Below, piece by piece: positions 11,557 to 20,428 of a stretch of 64,000 nucleotides of DNA. The stretch is from Achromobacter insuavis. GTDB lineage: Bacteria > Pseudomonadota > Gammaproteobacteria > Burkholderiales > Burkholderiaceae_B. The number at the start of each line of letters is the position of its first letter. Position 1 is the first letter of the stretch. The notes beneath the pieces are model-generated. The model was not told the origin of the DNA and ran no database searches. It saw nothing but the letters and a program-made list of their open reading frames with translations. The position numbers and the translations under genes were made by a program. The DNA is taken from NCBI RefSeq assembly GCF_902859645.1, contig NZ_CADIJR010000009.1, forward strand, positions 62,001-126,000, given 5' to 3'.

Positions 11557-12744
11557 ATGACCCGCGGTATTTCCCTGAACCCGGCCGCCGCGCGCGGCGA
11601 ATCGTCCCGCGGCGCCTGGGCCGGCGTGCTGGCGGCCGGCATGGCGACGTTCTGCGTCGTCACCACCGAGATGCTGCCGGTGGGGCTGCTGGTGCCGATC
11701 GCCGCCAGCCTGGACGTGTCGGTGGGCCGCGTGGGCTGGCTGATGGTGGCGCCCGGCCTGCTGGCCGCGCTGTGCGCGCCGCTGGTGGTGGTCGGCGCGC
11801 GCGGCATCGACCGGCGCCGGATCCTGTGCGGCCTGCTGCTCTTGCTGGCCCTTGCCAACCTGGGCAGCGCGCTGGCGCCGGGCCTGGCCGGATTCCTGGC
11901 CGCGCGCGTCCTGGTCGGCCTTTGCATCGGCGGCATCTGGGCGGTGGCCGGCGGCCTGGCGGGCCGGCTGGTTCCCGCCGCGTCGGTCGGCATGGCCACC
12001 GCGGTCATCTTCGGCGGCGTGGCGGTGGCGTCGGTGCTGGGCGTGCCGCTGGGCGCGCTGATCGGCGATCTGGCGGGCTGGCGCAGCGCTTTTGGCGCGA
12101 TGGCGGGGTTGAGCGCGGCGGTGCTGCTGTTCGCCGCGTTGGCATTGCCGCGGCTGCCGGTGGCGCAGTCGGTCACGGCGCGCCAGCTGTCGGATCAACT
12201 GCGCAATCCGGGCCTGCGGCTCGGGCTGTTTATCACCTTGTTCCTAGTGGCGGGGCATTTCATGGCCTATACCTTCGTGCGCCCCGTGCTGCAGACGATG
12301 GCGGGGTTCGCGGCGGACTGGATCGGTCCGCTGCTGTTCGCCTACGGCGTGGCCGGCATCGCCGGCAATTTCCTGGCGGGCGGCGCGGCGGCGCGGCGCC
12401 CGCGCGCGACGCTGCTGGCGATCACGCTGGGCCTGCTGGCGACCCTGGCGCTGCTGCCCTGGCTGGGCGACCTGCGCGGCGCCGCCGGGGCCTTGCTGCT
12501 GCTGTGGGGACTGTCGTACGGCGGCGTATCGGTTGCCTTGCAGACCTGGGTGATGCAGGCCGCGCGCGGCGCAGTCGAAGCGGCGACGTCGCTGTTCGTC
12601 GGCGTGTTCAACCTGGCCATCGCGCTGGGCGCGCTGGCGGGCGGCGCCAGCGTCGATCACTGGGGCCTGCCCGCCACGCTGCTCGCGGCCGCCGCCTGCA
12701 TGCTGGCGGCGTTGGCGGCGGTGGCCGGACGCTACGGCCGGTGA
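11557..12744 (+). CDS. MFS transporter, DHA1 (drug/nucleoside efflux-like) family
   Basis: A 395-residue inner-membrane protein with about 12 hydrophobic segments. TTEMLPVGLLVPIAASL in helix 1 and GARGIDRRRILCG between helices 2 and 3 are the signatures of the AraJ/NepI/YdeA branch of proton-driven exporters. The start at 11557 has GAGAGG at a good distance; the longer open frame from 11407 has no ribosome site. It is divergent from the LysR gene at 10439 and convergent, with a 13-base overlap, with a second MFS gene of the same branch. The exported compound is unknown. Confidence 0.85.
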   Translation: MTRGISLNPAAARGESSRGAWAGVLAAGMATFCVVTTEMLPVGLLVPIAASLDVSVGRVGWLMVAPGLLAALCAPLVVVGARGIDRRRILCGLLLLLALANLGSALAPGLAGFLAARVLVGLCIGGIWAVAGGLAGRLVPAASVGMATAVIFGGVAVASVLGVPLGALIGDLAGWRSAFGAMAGLSAAVLLFAALALPRLPVAQSVTARQLSDQLRNPGLRLGLFITLFLVAGHFMAYTFVRPVLQTMAGFAADWIGPLLFAYGVAGIAGNFLAGGAAARRPRATLLAITLGLLATLALLPWLGDLRGAAGALLLLWGLSYGGVSVALQTWVMQAARGAVEAATSLFVGVFNLAIALGALAGGASVDHWGLPATLLAAAACMLAALAAVAGRYGR

Positions 12745-13940
12745 CCGGGGCGGAAGCCGTGATCGCGCGCGCGCCATGCGGCCAGCAGCGCGATCGCGGC
12801 CAGCGCGGCGACGGTCCACGCAAAGGAGCCGGCGCCGGCCGTGTCCAGCAGGGCGCCGCCGAGCATGCCGCCGCTGGCGATGCCGAGGTTGAAGATCGTG
12901 ACCAGCATCGACTGCGCCACGTCGGAATGCTCGCCGGCGGTGTCGGCGAGGGCGGTCTGCAACAGCGTCGGCGCGCCGCCGAAACTCAAGCCCCATAGCG
13001 CCACGCCCGCCAACAGCACCGCCGGGTTGCCGCCGGCCAGGCCCAGCGCGCAGGCGGTCAGCGCGAACAGCGCCAGCGAAAGCAGCGTCAGCAGGCGCAG
13101 GCGCCGGTCCACTTGCATGCCCGTCAGCCACAGGCCGGCGACCGCGCTGGCGCCGAACACCAGCAGCGCCAGATCGACCGAGGCCGGTTTGCCGAGGTGG
13201 ATCAGGTAGGGCGCGATATAGGTGTAGAGCACGTTGTGCGCCAGGATCCAGGTGAACAGCACGAACAGGATCGGGCGGATGCCCGGCAGCAGGAAGGTGC
13301 GCGTGATCGGCTGGCGCTGGCGCGCGGCCTGGCCGGCGAAGTCGGGCACGGCCGCGCGCACCCAGATCACCAGCGTCAGCGACACGGCGGCCATCAGCCA
13401 GAACACGCCGCGCCAGTCCATCAGGCTGCCGAGCCAGGCGCCGGCGGGCACGCCGATGCACAGGGCCAGCGGCTGGCCCGCGCCCACCACCGCCAGGGCC
13501 CGGCCCTGCTGGCGCGAGGCCACCATGCGGCGCGCATAGCCGGCCAGCAGGCCCCACAGCAGGCCGGCCGCCATACCGCCGGCAAAGCGCGCCGCCAGCG
13601 TCAGCGCGTAATGGGTCGACAGCGCCGTGACCACGTTGAAAACGCACAGGCCGGCAATCGCCAGCAGCAGCAGCGGCCGGCGGTTCCAGCTGCGAGTGGC
13701 GGCGATGAGGGGGATCGCCGCGAGCACCGAGCCGGCCGCGAACAGGGTGACCAGTTGCCCGGCCAGCGCCTCGGAGACGCCCAGGCCCTGGCCGATCTGC
13801 GGCAGCAGGCCGGCGGGCACGGTCTCGGTCATGATGGTGATGAAACCCGCCAGCGCCAGGGCCAGCAGCTTGCCCAGCGGCAAACCGTCGGCGTCGTCCT
13901 GGGGGCAGGCGCCGGCGGGCAGGGGTGGGGTGAAACTCAT
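12732..13940 (-). CDS. MFS transporter, DHA1 (AraJ-like) family
   Basis: A 402-residue 12-helix exporter. It has the family opening FITIMTETVPAGLLPQIGQGLGVSEALAGQLVTLFAAGS and the motif B-like region FAGGMAAGLLWGLLAGYARRM. It is related in type to its convergent neighbour at 11557 but does not look like a recent duplicate. A palindrome at 13966-13981 lies 26 bases before the start codon. The same pattern occurs in front of the TetR gene upstream on the same strand, which strongly suggests TetR-repressed efflux. The substrate is unknown. Confidence 0.85.
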   Translation of the reverse strand: MSFTPPLPAGACPQDDADGLPLGKLLALALAGFITIMTETVPAGLLPQIGQGLGVSEALAGQLVTLFAAGSVLAAIPLIAATRSWNRRPLLLLAIAGLCVFNVVTALSTHYALTLAARFAGGMAAGLLWGLLAGYARRMVASRQQGRALAVVGAGQPLALCIGVPAGAWLGSLMDWRGVFWLMAAVSLTLVIWVRAAVPDFAGQAARQRQPITRTFLLPGIRPILFVLFTWILAHNVLYTYIAPYLIHLGKPASVDLALLVFGASAVAGLWLTGMQVDRRLRLLTLLSLALFALTACALGLAGGNPAVLLAGVALWGLSFGGAPTLLQTALADTAGEHSDVAQSMLVTIFNLGIASGGMLGGALLDTAGAGSFAWTVAALAAIALLAAWRARDHGFRPGHRP

Positions 13941-13965
13941 GCGGAAACTCCGATTGCGGTTAAAT

Positions 13966-13981
13966 TGGAATGGTCATTCCA
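13966..13981. promoter_or_regulatory. TetR-type operator in front of the MFS gene
   Basis: TGGAATG-GT-CATTCCA is a perfect 16-base palindrome. A near copy, TGGAATG-AT-CGTTCAA, lies before the tetR gene at 14706-14721, giving a shared pattern TGGAATGRTCRTTCMA. This fits one TetR protein repressing both genes. Confidence 0.75.
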
Positions 13982-14112
13982 GAAAAGAACGAAGCAAGGC
14001 GCGCGACACCGGAATGCCGCAGTATGCCTGAGGTGTCCGGGGGACTGCGCGAGGCGCCTTGGCGCCGCCCGGTCCCGGGGTGGGGGTGACGCGCCTGCCG
14101 TGCGAACAGCCC

Positions 14113-14694
14113 TTAGATCGTGCCCAGCGCCACCGAGATCACGTCGCCGAGCCACTGGCGGCGCTCGCGGGCATTGCTGCCCTTGGCGACCACCCGCAGG
14201 CCCTGGATGGTGGTGACGATGAAGCGGGCCAGCGCGCGCGGCGACTTGTTGGCGTCGATCTCGCCGCTGGCCTGGCCCTCGGCCAGGATCTGTTCCAGCG
14301 CCTTCTCCAGCCGCTGGAAATTGCGCCGCACCAGTTCGGCCACGGCGTCGTCCTGCCCCGCCATTTCCAGCGAGGCATTGGCCACCAGGCAGCCGCGCCG
14401 GCTGGCTTCGCGCAGTTCGTCGTCGGCGATGAAGTCGAGCAGGCGGCCGATGCGCTCGCGCGCGTTGCCGGGCCGGGCCAGCAGGTCGAGGTTGGCGGCG
14501 GTCAGCGCGTGGTAGCGCCGCAGCGCCGCTTCATACAGGCCCTGCTTGCTGCCGAAGGCGTTGTAGAGGCTGCCGCGGCCCAGGCCGGTGCCGTCCACCA
14601 GGTCCTGCACCGAGGTGGCGGCATAGCCGCGCCGCCAGAACACCTGCATGGCGGCGTCGGCGACCTCGTCGGGTTCGAAATCCTTGGTGCGCAT
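14113..14694 (-). CDS. TetR-family repressor
   Basis: A 193-residue repressor with HTH VADAAMQVFWRRGYAATSVQDLVDGTGLGRGSLYNAFGSKQGLYEAAL and an all-helical ligand domain. The start MRTKDFE at 14694 is preferred over the longer open frame because the HTH then starts at a normal position and the operator lies just upstream. It is on the same strand as the MFS gene at 12732, separated by 172 bases with their own operator, so the two have separate promoters under one repressor. The ligand is unknown, probably the exported compound. Confidence 0.85.
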   Translation of the reverse strand: MRTKDFEPDEVADAAMQVFWRRGYAATSVQDLVDGTGLGRGSLYNAFGSKQGLYEAALRRYHALTAANLDLLARPGNARERIGRLLDFIADDELREASRRGCLVANASLEMAGQDDAVAELVRRNFQRLEKALEQILAEGQASGEIDANKSPRALARFIVTTIQGLRVVAKGSNARERRQWLGDVISVALGTI

Positions 14695-15027
14695 GGCGTG
14701 CTTTATGGAATGATCGTTCAAATAAGAATACGGTCCGCGGCGGGCAAGCGTCAAGCAAGACCGTCCGCGTCGAAGGGGCTTTGCACGGCGTGCGGTGTCG
14801 GTGTTTTCCCTGAAATCCCGGTTTTTCCCGCTATCAGTAGTAACCACTAGCCGCGCCGGCGTCTCCCGGGCATGCGATGCGGCGAAAGGCCAGGATATAA
14901 CCCTGTGGAATAGGTCAAGGACTTGGAGGACTTTGACGCCATGCCCCGCGGCTTCTAGTCTGCAACCACGTCGCCCCTCTGACTGCAGATGACCAAAGCC
15001 GCCGACGCGCGGCGCACAAGGGAAGTC
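14695..15027. other. 333-base intergenic region with tetR operator and solute-binding-protein promoter
   Basis: The region contains the operator TGGAATGATCGTTCAA at 14706-14721, immediately before tetR. Toward the right, an AT-richer segment around 14890-14960 probably holds the promoter of the solute-binding protein. No small coding region or RNA gene is evident. Confidence 0.5.
14706..14721. promoter_or_regulatory. TetR-type operator in front of tetR
   Basis: TGGAATGATCGTTCAA matches the palindrome before the MFS gene at 13 of 16 positions and lies 12 bases upstream of the tetR start codon, as expected for autorepression. Confidence 0.7.
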
Positions 15028-16596
15028 ATGAACCGTCCTGCCACCTCTTTCGTCTTCGCCGCCGCGCTATTCGCGGCCTGTAGCGCCGGGCTCAGCGCCC
15101 CGGCCTTCGCCCAGGAGCGGCCGATGCTGCGCATCAGCTCGGGCGCCGCCGACAACGCCACGCTGGACCCGCATCGCGCCACCTCCACCGCCGACAAGGG
15201 CGTGGCCGCGCAGATGTTCGACGCGCTGGTGCGCTTCCCGGCCGGCAGCGCCGACCCCAAGGCGCTGGAGCCGGACCTGGCCGAGCGCTGGGAGGCCTCG
15301 CCCGACAGCAAGACCTGGACCTTCCACCTGCGCCACGGCGTGCAGTTCCACGCCGGCTATGGCGAACTCAAGGCCGAGGACGTGGTGTATTCGATCCAGC
15401 GCGCGGCCGACCCCAACCGCTCCAGCTTCGCCGCCACCTTCGCCCTGATCGACAAGGTCGAGGCGGTCGACGACTACACCGTGCGCTTCACGCTCAAGTA
15501 TCCGGACGCCGCCTTCCTGGGCCGCGTGTCGAACTATCACGGCGGCAACATCGTCAGCAAGAAGGCGGCCGAGAAGCTGGGCGACAAGTTCGGCGCCGCG
15601 CCGGTCGGCACCGGCCCGTTCGCGTTCGGCGAGCACATCACGCAACAGTACGTGAAGCTGGTGGCCAACGACGCCTACTTCCGCGGCAAGCCGAAGCTGG
15701 CCGGCATCATGTACCGCATGATCCCTTCGGACAGCGCGCGCGAACTGGCGTTCACCTCCAACGAGATCGACGTGATGCAGGGCAAGCGCGAGCAGCGCTG
15801 GGTCGAACGCTCGGCCAAGCGCGGCATGCAGGTCGACATCTTCGAGCCTGCCGAATTCCGCACGCTGCACATCAACCGCAACATCAAGCCGCTCGACAAC
15901 CTGAAGGTGCGCCAGGCGATCGCCGCCGCCATCAACGTCGACGAGATCGTGCGCTACGCCGGCAAGGACGTGGCCGAGAAGGGCTGCTCGGTGGTGCCCA
16001 ACGGCTACCTGGGCCAGGACTGCGGCGCCGGCGGTTACGCCTACGACCCGGAGCGCGCCCGCAAGCTGCTGGCCGAGGCGGGCTTTCCGAACGGCATCGA
16101 GATCAAGTCGATCGTCTCCAACATCTCGGCGCAGCAGCCGATCATGGAGATCGTGCAGGCGCAACTGGCCAAGGCCGGCATCAAGCTCAACATGGAAGTG
16201 GTGGACCACGCCACCTACCAGGCCAAGAGCCGCCAGGACCTGAGCGGCCTGGTGTTCTACGGCGCGGCGCGCTTTCCCAACGCCGACACCTACCTGACCG
16301 AGTTCTACGACTCGGCCGCCGCCATCGGCGCGCCGGCCGCGATGTCGAACTTTTCGCACTGCTCGGTGGCCGACGATGCCATCCGCCAGGCCCGCATCGA
16401 ACCGGACCCGGCGCGCCAGCTGGCGCTGTGGAAGGACGCCCAGGCCAGGATCCATGACGACGTCTGCGCGGTGCCGCTGTTCGGCCTGAAGCAGGTGTGG
16501 GTGCACAGCGACCGCGTCAACTACGGCTATGCGCTCAAGGGCGCGCTGAACCTGCAGCCGCCGGTGACCGAGCTGACCACGGTCAAGGCGCCTTGA
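15028..16596 (+). CDS. ABC transporter substrate-binding protein, family 5 (peptide/opine type)
   Basis: A 522-residue periplasmic receptor of the DppA/OppA/NikA family. A signal peptide ends near SAPAFAQ; an AAC in the hydrophobic part could alternatively be a weak lipobox. The ADNATLDPHRATSTADKGVAAQMFDALVRF opening and DLAERWEASPDSKTWTFHLRHGVQFH are family hallmarks. ATG 15028 has AAGGGAAG upstream. It stands alone, separated by a convergent LysR gene from the permease/ATPase genes at 21561-25349, which lack their own receptor. It is therefore very likely the receptor for that importer, delivering an amino-acid-derived or opine-like solute. Confidence 0.88.
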   Translation: MNRPATSFVFAAALFAACSAGLSAPAFAQERPMLRISSGAADNATLDPHRATSTADKGVAAQMFDALVRFPAGSADPKALEPDLAERWEASPDSKTWTFHLRHGVQFHAGYGELKAEDVVYSIQRAADPNRSSFAATFALIDKVEAVDDYTVRFTLKYPDAAFLGRVSNYHGGNIVSKKAAEKLGDKFGAAPVGTGPFAFGEHITQQYVKLVANDAYFRGKPKLAGIMYRMIPSDSARELAFTSNEIDVMQGKREQRWVERSAKRGMQVDIFEPAEFRTLHINRNIKPLDNLKVRQAIAAAINVDEIVRYAGKDVAEKGCSVVPNGYLGQDCGAGGYAYDPERARKLLAEAGFPNGIEIKSIVSNISAQQPIMEIVQAQLAKAGIKLNMEVVDHATYQAKSRQDLSGLVFYGAARFPNADTYLTEFYDSAAAIGAPAAMSNFSHCSVADDAIRQARIEPDPARQLALWKDAQARIHDDVCAVPLFGLKQVWVHSDRVNYGYALKGALNLQPPVTELTTVKAP

Positions 16597-16607
16597 GCCG
16601 GGCGGGT

Positions 16608-16627
16608 CATCGCCCCGCGGGGCGATG
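16608..16627. terminator. Perfect 20-base palindrome between convergent genes
   Basis: CATCGCCCCGCGGGGCGATG lies between the stop of the binding-protein gene and the stop of the convergent LysR gene. It can form a strong GC hairpin on either strand but has no U-run, so termination strength is uncertain. Confidence 0.5.
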
Positions 16628-16629
16628 GC

Positions 16630-17547
16630 TCACTGGCCCTTGAGCACTTCCCGGGAGATCTGCGCGGCGACGTCGCGAGCCTCCTGGACAAAGGTCTCGA
16701 CCAATGCCGCGTTGCGCGATGCCTGCGTGCGGCACAGCTGGAAATGGAAATTCAACTCCGGATCGAACCGCCGCAATACCAGGCGGTTCTGGAACCCTTC
16801 GGCGAACAGCGGATGAATCAAGGACACCCCCAGGCCGGCCGCGACGAACTCGCACACCGTCGGCGCGGTGCTGGTATCGACCACCACGTTGAGGCTGGCG
16901 CCGGCGCCGTCGAACGCCTGCCGCACCAGCTCCTGCGTCTGGCTGTCGGCGCCGAACGACACGAACGGCAGCCCGTCCAGGTCGCGCGGCCGGATCACGC
17001 GCTTGCGCGTCAGCGCGTGGTTGACCGCCATGGCGCAGACCAGCGGGTAGCGGAACAGCGCCTCGCGCTCGATGTACGGGTTGTCGACGCGGCTGCCGAC
17101 CAGCGCCACGTCGATGTGGCGGGTGGCCAGCCAGTCGGCCAGGAACAGCGAGCCGCGGATCTGGATCGACACGCGCACGTCGGGATGGCGCGCCAGGAAC
17201 TGCATGGTGGCGCGGCGGATGAAGGCGCCGGACAGCGCCGGCAGCACGCCGACCGTCAGCGTGCGCTGCTCGTCGCGGCGGATCGAGTCGACCGCCTGTT
17301 CGACCTGGCGCAGGCCGCTGAAGACGCGGTCGATCTCCTGGTACAGCCGCATGCCGCGCGCGGTCAGGGCCAGCTTGCCGCGCACGCGGTCGAACAGCGT
17401 CAGCCCGGTGTCGGTCTCCAGGTGCGCCAGCAGCTTGCTGACGGCGGGCTGCGACACGCCCAGCGCGATGGCCGCCTGGCTGACGGTGCCGTGTTCCACC
17501 ACCGCCTTGAAGGCCTCGACCTGCCGCAGGTTCAGGGTTTCTTTCAT
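16630..17547 (-). CDS. LysR-family regulator of the oxidase/transporter operon (NocR/OccR-like)
   Basis: A 305-residue regulator with HTH LNLRQVEAFKAVVEHGTVSQAAIALGVSQPAVSKLLAHLE and a typical co-inducer domain. The LNLRQVEAF opening and overall form resemble opine-responsive regulators NocR/OccR, though this is a judgement by eye. It is divergent from the flavoprotein operon at 17630, only 82 bases apart, and convergent with the solute-binding-protein gene. The shared region holds GGCAA-N5-TTGCC (17566-17580) nested in ATAACC...GGTTAT (17551-17595). It is probably the substrate-responsive activator of the whole 15-25 kb locus. Confidence 0.85.
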   Translation of the reverse strand: MKETLNLRQVEAFKAVVEHGTVSQAAIALGVSQPAVSKLLAHLETDTGLTLFDRVRGKLALTARGMRLYQEIDRVFSGLRQVEQAVDSIRRDEQRTLTVGVLPALSGAFIRRATMQFLARHPDVRVSIQIRGSLFLADWLATRHIDVALVGSRVDNPYIEREALFRYPLVCAMAVNHALTRKRVIRPRDLDGLPFVSFGADSQTQELVRQAFDGAGASLNVVVDTSTAPTVCEFVAAGLGVSLIHPLFAEGFQNRLVLRRFDPELNFHFQLCRTQASRNAALVETFVQEARDVAAQISREVLKGQ

Positions 17548-17550
17548 GCC

Positions 17551-17595
17551 ATAACCAAAAAGGGCGGCAACCGGTTTGCCAGTCGCGAAGGTTAT
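17551..17595. promoter_or_regulatory. Nested inverted repeats in lysR/operon intergenic region
   Basis: ATAACC (17551-17556) and GGTTAT (17590-17595) flank a second dyad GGCAA-CCGGT-TTGCC (17566-17580). This arrangement between divergent lysR and its likely target operon fits LysR recognition and activation sites. Confidence 0.5.
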
Positions 17596-17629
17596 AGCGC
17601 GGCCGGACACGATGCAAGGACGCCCGGCC

Positions 17630-18757
17630 ATGGCGCATGACTACGACGTGATCGTGGCGGGCGCCGGCATGGTCGGCGCGGCCGCCGCCTACGGCCTGGC
17701 GAACCTGGGCCGGCGGGTGCTGCTGCTGGACGGCGCCGACACCGACTACCGCGCCGCCAAGGCCAACTTCGGCCTCGTGTGGCTGCAGGGCAAGGGGCAC
17801 GGCTATCCCGCCTACCAGCGCCTGTCGCGCGAGGCGGTGCAGGCCTGGCCCGAATTCGCCCGCCAGCTGCAGGACGACAGCGGCATCGCGCTGGACTACG
17901 AATGCCGCGGCGGGCTGCACTTCTGCCTGAGCGACGACGAATTGGCCGGCCGCGCGCAGCGCATCGGCAAGTGGCACGGGCAGGCGCCCGAAGCCCCCGC
18001 CTGTACGCAGATCCTGGATCGCGCCGAATTGCGGCGCCGCTTTCCGTCCCTGCGGCTGGGCGACGCCGTGGCCGGCGCCAGCTTCGGCGAGCAGGACGGC
18101 CACGTCAATCCGCTGCGCCTGCTGGCCGCCTTGCAGACCGCCTTCCTGCGGCGCGGCGGGCAACTGCGCAACCGCCACGCCGTGACCGCCATCGCCCGCC
18201 TGCCGGGCGGCGGTATCGAGGTCAGCGCCGGCGCCTTGCGGGCCCGCGCGCCGCGCCTCCTGATCGCCGCCGGCCTCGGCTCGGCCGCGCTCGGCGCCAT
18301 GGCCGGCCTGGATGTGCCGCTGCGGCCTCAACGAGGCCAGATCCTGGTGACCGAACGCCTGGCGCCGCTGCTGCCGGTGCCCGCCAGCGGCATGCGCCAG
18401 ACCGGCGAGGGCACCGTGATGGTGGGCCTGACGCAGGAAGAGGTGGGCTACGACCTGGGCACCACCTCGGCCGCCGCCGCCCGCATGAGCCGCAACGCGC
18501 TGCGCATTCTGCCCGGCCTGGCCGGCGCGCGGCTGGTGCGCCACTGGTCCTGCCTGCGCGTGATGACGCCCGACGGCGGCCCGGTCTATGCCGATTCCCC
18601 GACCCACGATGGCGTGTCCATCGCGCTTTGCCATTCCGGCGTGACGCTGGCGTCGTTCCATGCCGGGCCCTACGCCCGCGCGCTGGCCGGCGGCGCGCCG
18701 CTCGATTCCCTGGATGCCTTTCACCATGAGCGCTTCAATGTTCAGAAAACTGCCTGA
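17630..18757 (+). CDS. FAD-dependent oxidase subunit (DAO fold; opine oxidase B/HcnC-like)
   Basis: A 375-residue flavoprotein with FAD motif VIVAGAGMVGAAAAYGLANLG and the DGHVNPLRLLAAL segment of the D-amino-acid dehydrogenase/HcnC/opine oxidase B family. These enzymes oxidise an amino or imino C-N bond and work with a small [2Fe-2S] protein and a second FAD subunit, both encoded next. ATG 17630 has AAGGA 9 bases upstream. It opens a nine-gene... strictly, an eight-gene run of overlapping genes to 25349. Hydrogen cyanide synthase is an alternative reading, but the linked importer argues for catabolism of an imported compound. Confidence 0.8.
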   Translation: MAHDYDVIVAGAGMVGAAAAYGLANLGRRVLLLDGADTDYRAAKANFGLVWLQGKGHGYPAYQRLSREAVQAWPEFARQLQDDSGIALDYECRGGLHFCLSDDELAGRAQRIGKWHGQAPEAPACTQILDRAELRRRFPSLRLGDAVAGASFGEQDGHVNPLRLLAALQTAFLRRGGQLRNRHAVTAIARLPGGGIEVSAGALRARAPRLLIAAGLGSAALGAMAGLDVPLRPQRGQILVTERLAPLLPVPASGMRQTGEGTVMVGLTQEEVGYDLGTTSAAAARMSRNALRILPGLAGARLVRHWSCLRVMTPDGGPVYADSPTHDGVSIALCHSGVTLASFHAGPYARALAGGAPLDSLDAFHHERFNVQKTA

Positions 18758-19034
18758 GTCCGACGCGCCCGCGCTGACGCTCACCATCGACGGCGAGACC
18801 GTCACCGCGGCCGCCGGCGAGACCGTGGCCGCGGTGCTGCTGCGCCAGCCCACGCCCGCCAGCCGGACCACGCCGGTGCACGAAAGCCCGCGCGCCCCGT
18901 TCTGCATGATGGGGGTGTGCTTCGACTGCCTGGCCATCGTCGACGGCGTGGCCTCCACCCAGACCTGCCTGGTCACCGTGCGCGACGGCATGCGCGTGCA
19001 GCGCCAGTTCGGCAAGCGGAGCGTGCTGCCATGA
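18726..19034 (+). CDS. Small (2Fe-2S)-binding protein, HcnA/opine-oxidase small subunit-like
   Basis: A 102-residue ferredoxin-like protein with four cysteines in the order CMMGVCFDC...TQTC, the plant-type [2Fe-2S] arrangement of the small subunits found with HcnBC and heterotetrameric sarcosine or proline oxidases. It would carry electrons between the two flavin subunits. The start at 18726 lies inside the preceding gene (32-base overlap); ATG 18738 is an alternative. Its stop overlaps the next start as ATGA. Confidence 0.8.
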   Translation: MSASMFRKLPESDAPALTLTIDGETVTAAAGETVAAVLLRQPTPASRTTPVHESPRAPFCMMGVCFDCLAIVDGVASTQTCLVTVRDGMRVQRQFGKRSVLP

Positions 19035-20428
19035 AACGCGAATTCGATGTGGTGGTGATCGGCGCCGGTCCGGCCGGCATGAGCGCGGCCATCGGCCTGC
19101 GCACGCAGGGCCTGACGGTGCTGGTGGTGGACGAGCAGCCGGCGCCGGGCGGCCAGATCTGGCGCGCGGTCGAGGCGGTGGCGGCCACGCCCACCGGCCG
19201 CCTGCTGGGCGATGAGTACCGCGCCGGCGCAGGCCTGGCGGAACGCTTCCGCGCCTGTGGCGCGTTCTACGAACCCGACACCCAGGTCTGGCAGATCGAA
19301 CCCGACTGGCATGTCTACATGACGCGCCAGGGCCGCGCCGAGGTGGTGCGGGCCGTTCGCGTGGTGCTGGCGCTGGGCGCGCAGGAACGGCCCGCGCCGT
19401 TCCCGGGCTGGACCCTGCCCGGCGTGCTGACCGTGGGCGCCGCGCAGATCCTGCTCAAGACCTCGCGCCAGGTGCCGGCCGATCCGGTCTGGGTGGCGGG
19501 CAGCGGTCCCTTGCCGCTGCTGTACATGGCGCAGCTGCTGCGCGCCGGCGGCAAGGTCGCGGGCTGGCTCGACACCTCGCCGCCCGGCGGCTGGCGCCGC
19601 GCGCTGCCGTGGCTGGGCGACGCGCTGGCGGCCTGGGGCGACGTCAGCAAGGGCCTGGCCTGGCTGCGCGAGATCCGCGCGGCCGGCGTCAAGCGCGTGC
19701 GCGGCGTGACGGCGCTGCGCGCGCTGGGCGATGGCCAGCTGCGGGAAATCGAATACACCGCCGGCGGCGTCACTGCCCGGGCGCCGGCCAGCGTGCTGCT
19801 GTCGCACGAGGGCGTGGTGCCGTCCATCCACATGACCCGCGCGCTCGAATGCGCCCACAGCTGGAACCCGCAACAGGCCTGCCTGGCGCCGGACCTGGAC
19901 GCGTGGGGCCAGACCAGTCGGCCGGGCATCTACGTGGCCGGCGACGGCGCCGGCATCGGCGGCGCGCAGGCCGCCTGCGTGCGCGGCGAACTGGTGGCGG
20001 CGGGCATCGCGCTGCATGCCGGCCGCCTGGCGCAACCGGCCGCCGACGCGCTGGCGGCGCCGCTGCGCGCGCGCCTGGCCGGATTGCTGCGGCTGCGGCC
20101 GATGCTGGACGCGCTGTACCCGCCGCGCGCCGGCATTTTCGCGCCGTCCGATGACACCATCGTCTGCCGCTGCGAGGAGCTGACCGCCGGCGACATCCGC
20201 CGCGCGGCCGCCATCGGCCAGCCCGGCCCCAACCAGATCAAGTCGTACACCCGCGCCGGCATGGGGCCGTGCCAGGGCCGCCAGTGCGGCTACACCATCG
20301 CCCACATCGTCGCCGCCGAACAGCAACGGCCGGTGGCCGAGGTCGGCTTCTACCGCATCCGCCCGCCGCTCAAGCCCTTGACGCTGGGCGAACTGGCATC
20401 GCTGGACATCGAGGAAGAACAGGCATGA
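19031..20428 (+). CDS. FAD/NAD(P)-dependent oxidoreductase with BFD-like [2Fe-2S] C-terminus (HcnB/OoxA-like)
   Basis: A 465-residue subunit. An FAD Rossmann motif VVVIGAGPAGMSAAIGLRTQG opens the protein, followed by the PGGQIWR segment, a second nucleotide-binding region (WVAGSGPLPLL), GIYVAGDGAGIGG, and a C-terminal bacterioferritin-associated-ferredoxin-like cluster site (CRCEE...GPCQGRQCG). This is the architecture of HcnB, OoxA/NoxA and sarcosine oxidase alpha C-terminal parts. With the small [2Fe-2S] protein and the DAO subunit it should form an electron-transferring amine or imino-acid oxidase complex at the inner membrane. Confidence 0.82.
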   Translation: MKREFDVVVIGAGPAGMSAAIGLRTQGLTVLVVDEQPAPGGQIWRAVEAVAATPTGRLLGDEYRAGAGLAERFRACGAFYEPDTQVWQIEPDWHVYMTRQGRAEVVRAVRVVLALGAQERPAPFPGWTLPGVLTVGAAQILLKTSRQVPADPVWVAGSGPLPLLYMAQLLRAGGKVAGWLDTSPPGGWRRALPWLGDALAAWGDVSKGLAWLREIRAAGVKRVRGVTALRALGDGQLREIEYTAGGVTARAPASVLLSHEGVVPSIHMTRALECAHSWNPQQACLAPDLDAWGQTSRPGIYVAGDGAGIGGAQAACVRGELVAAGIALHAGRLAQPAADALAAPLRARLAGLLRLRPMLDALYPPRAGIFAPSDDTIVCRCEELTAGDIRRAAAIGQPGPNQIKSYTRAGMGPCQGRQCGYTIAHIVAAEQQRPVAEVGFYRIRPPLKPLTLGELASLDIEEEQA

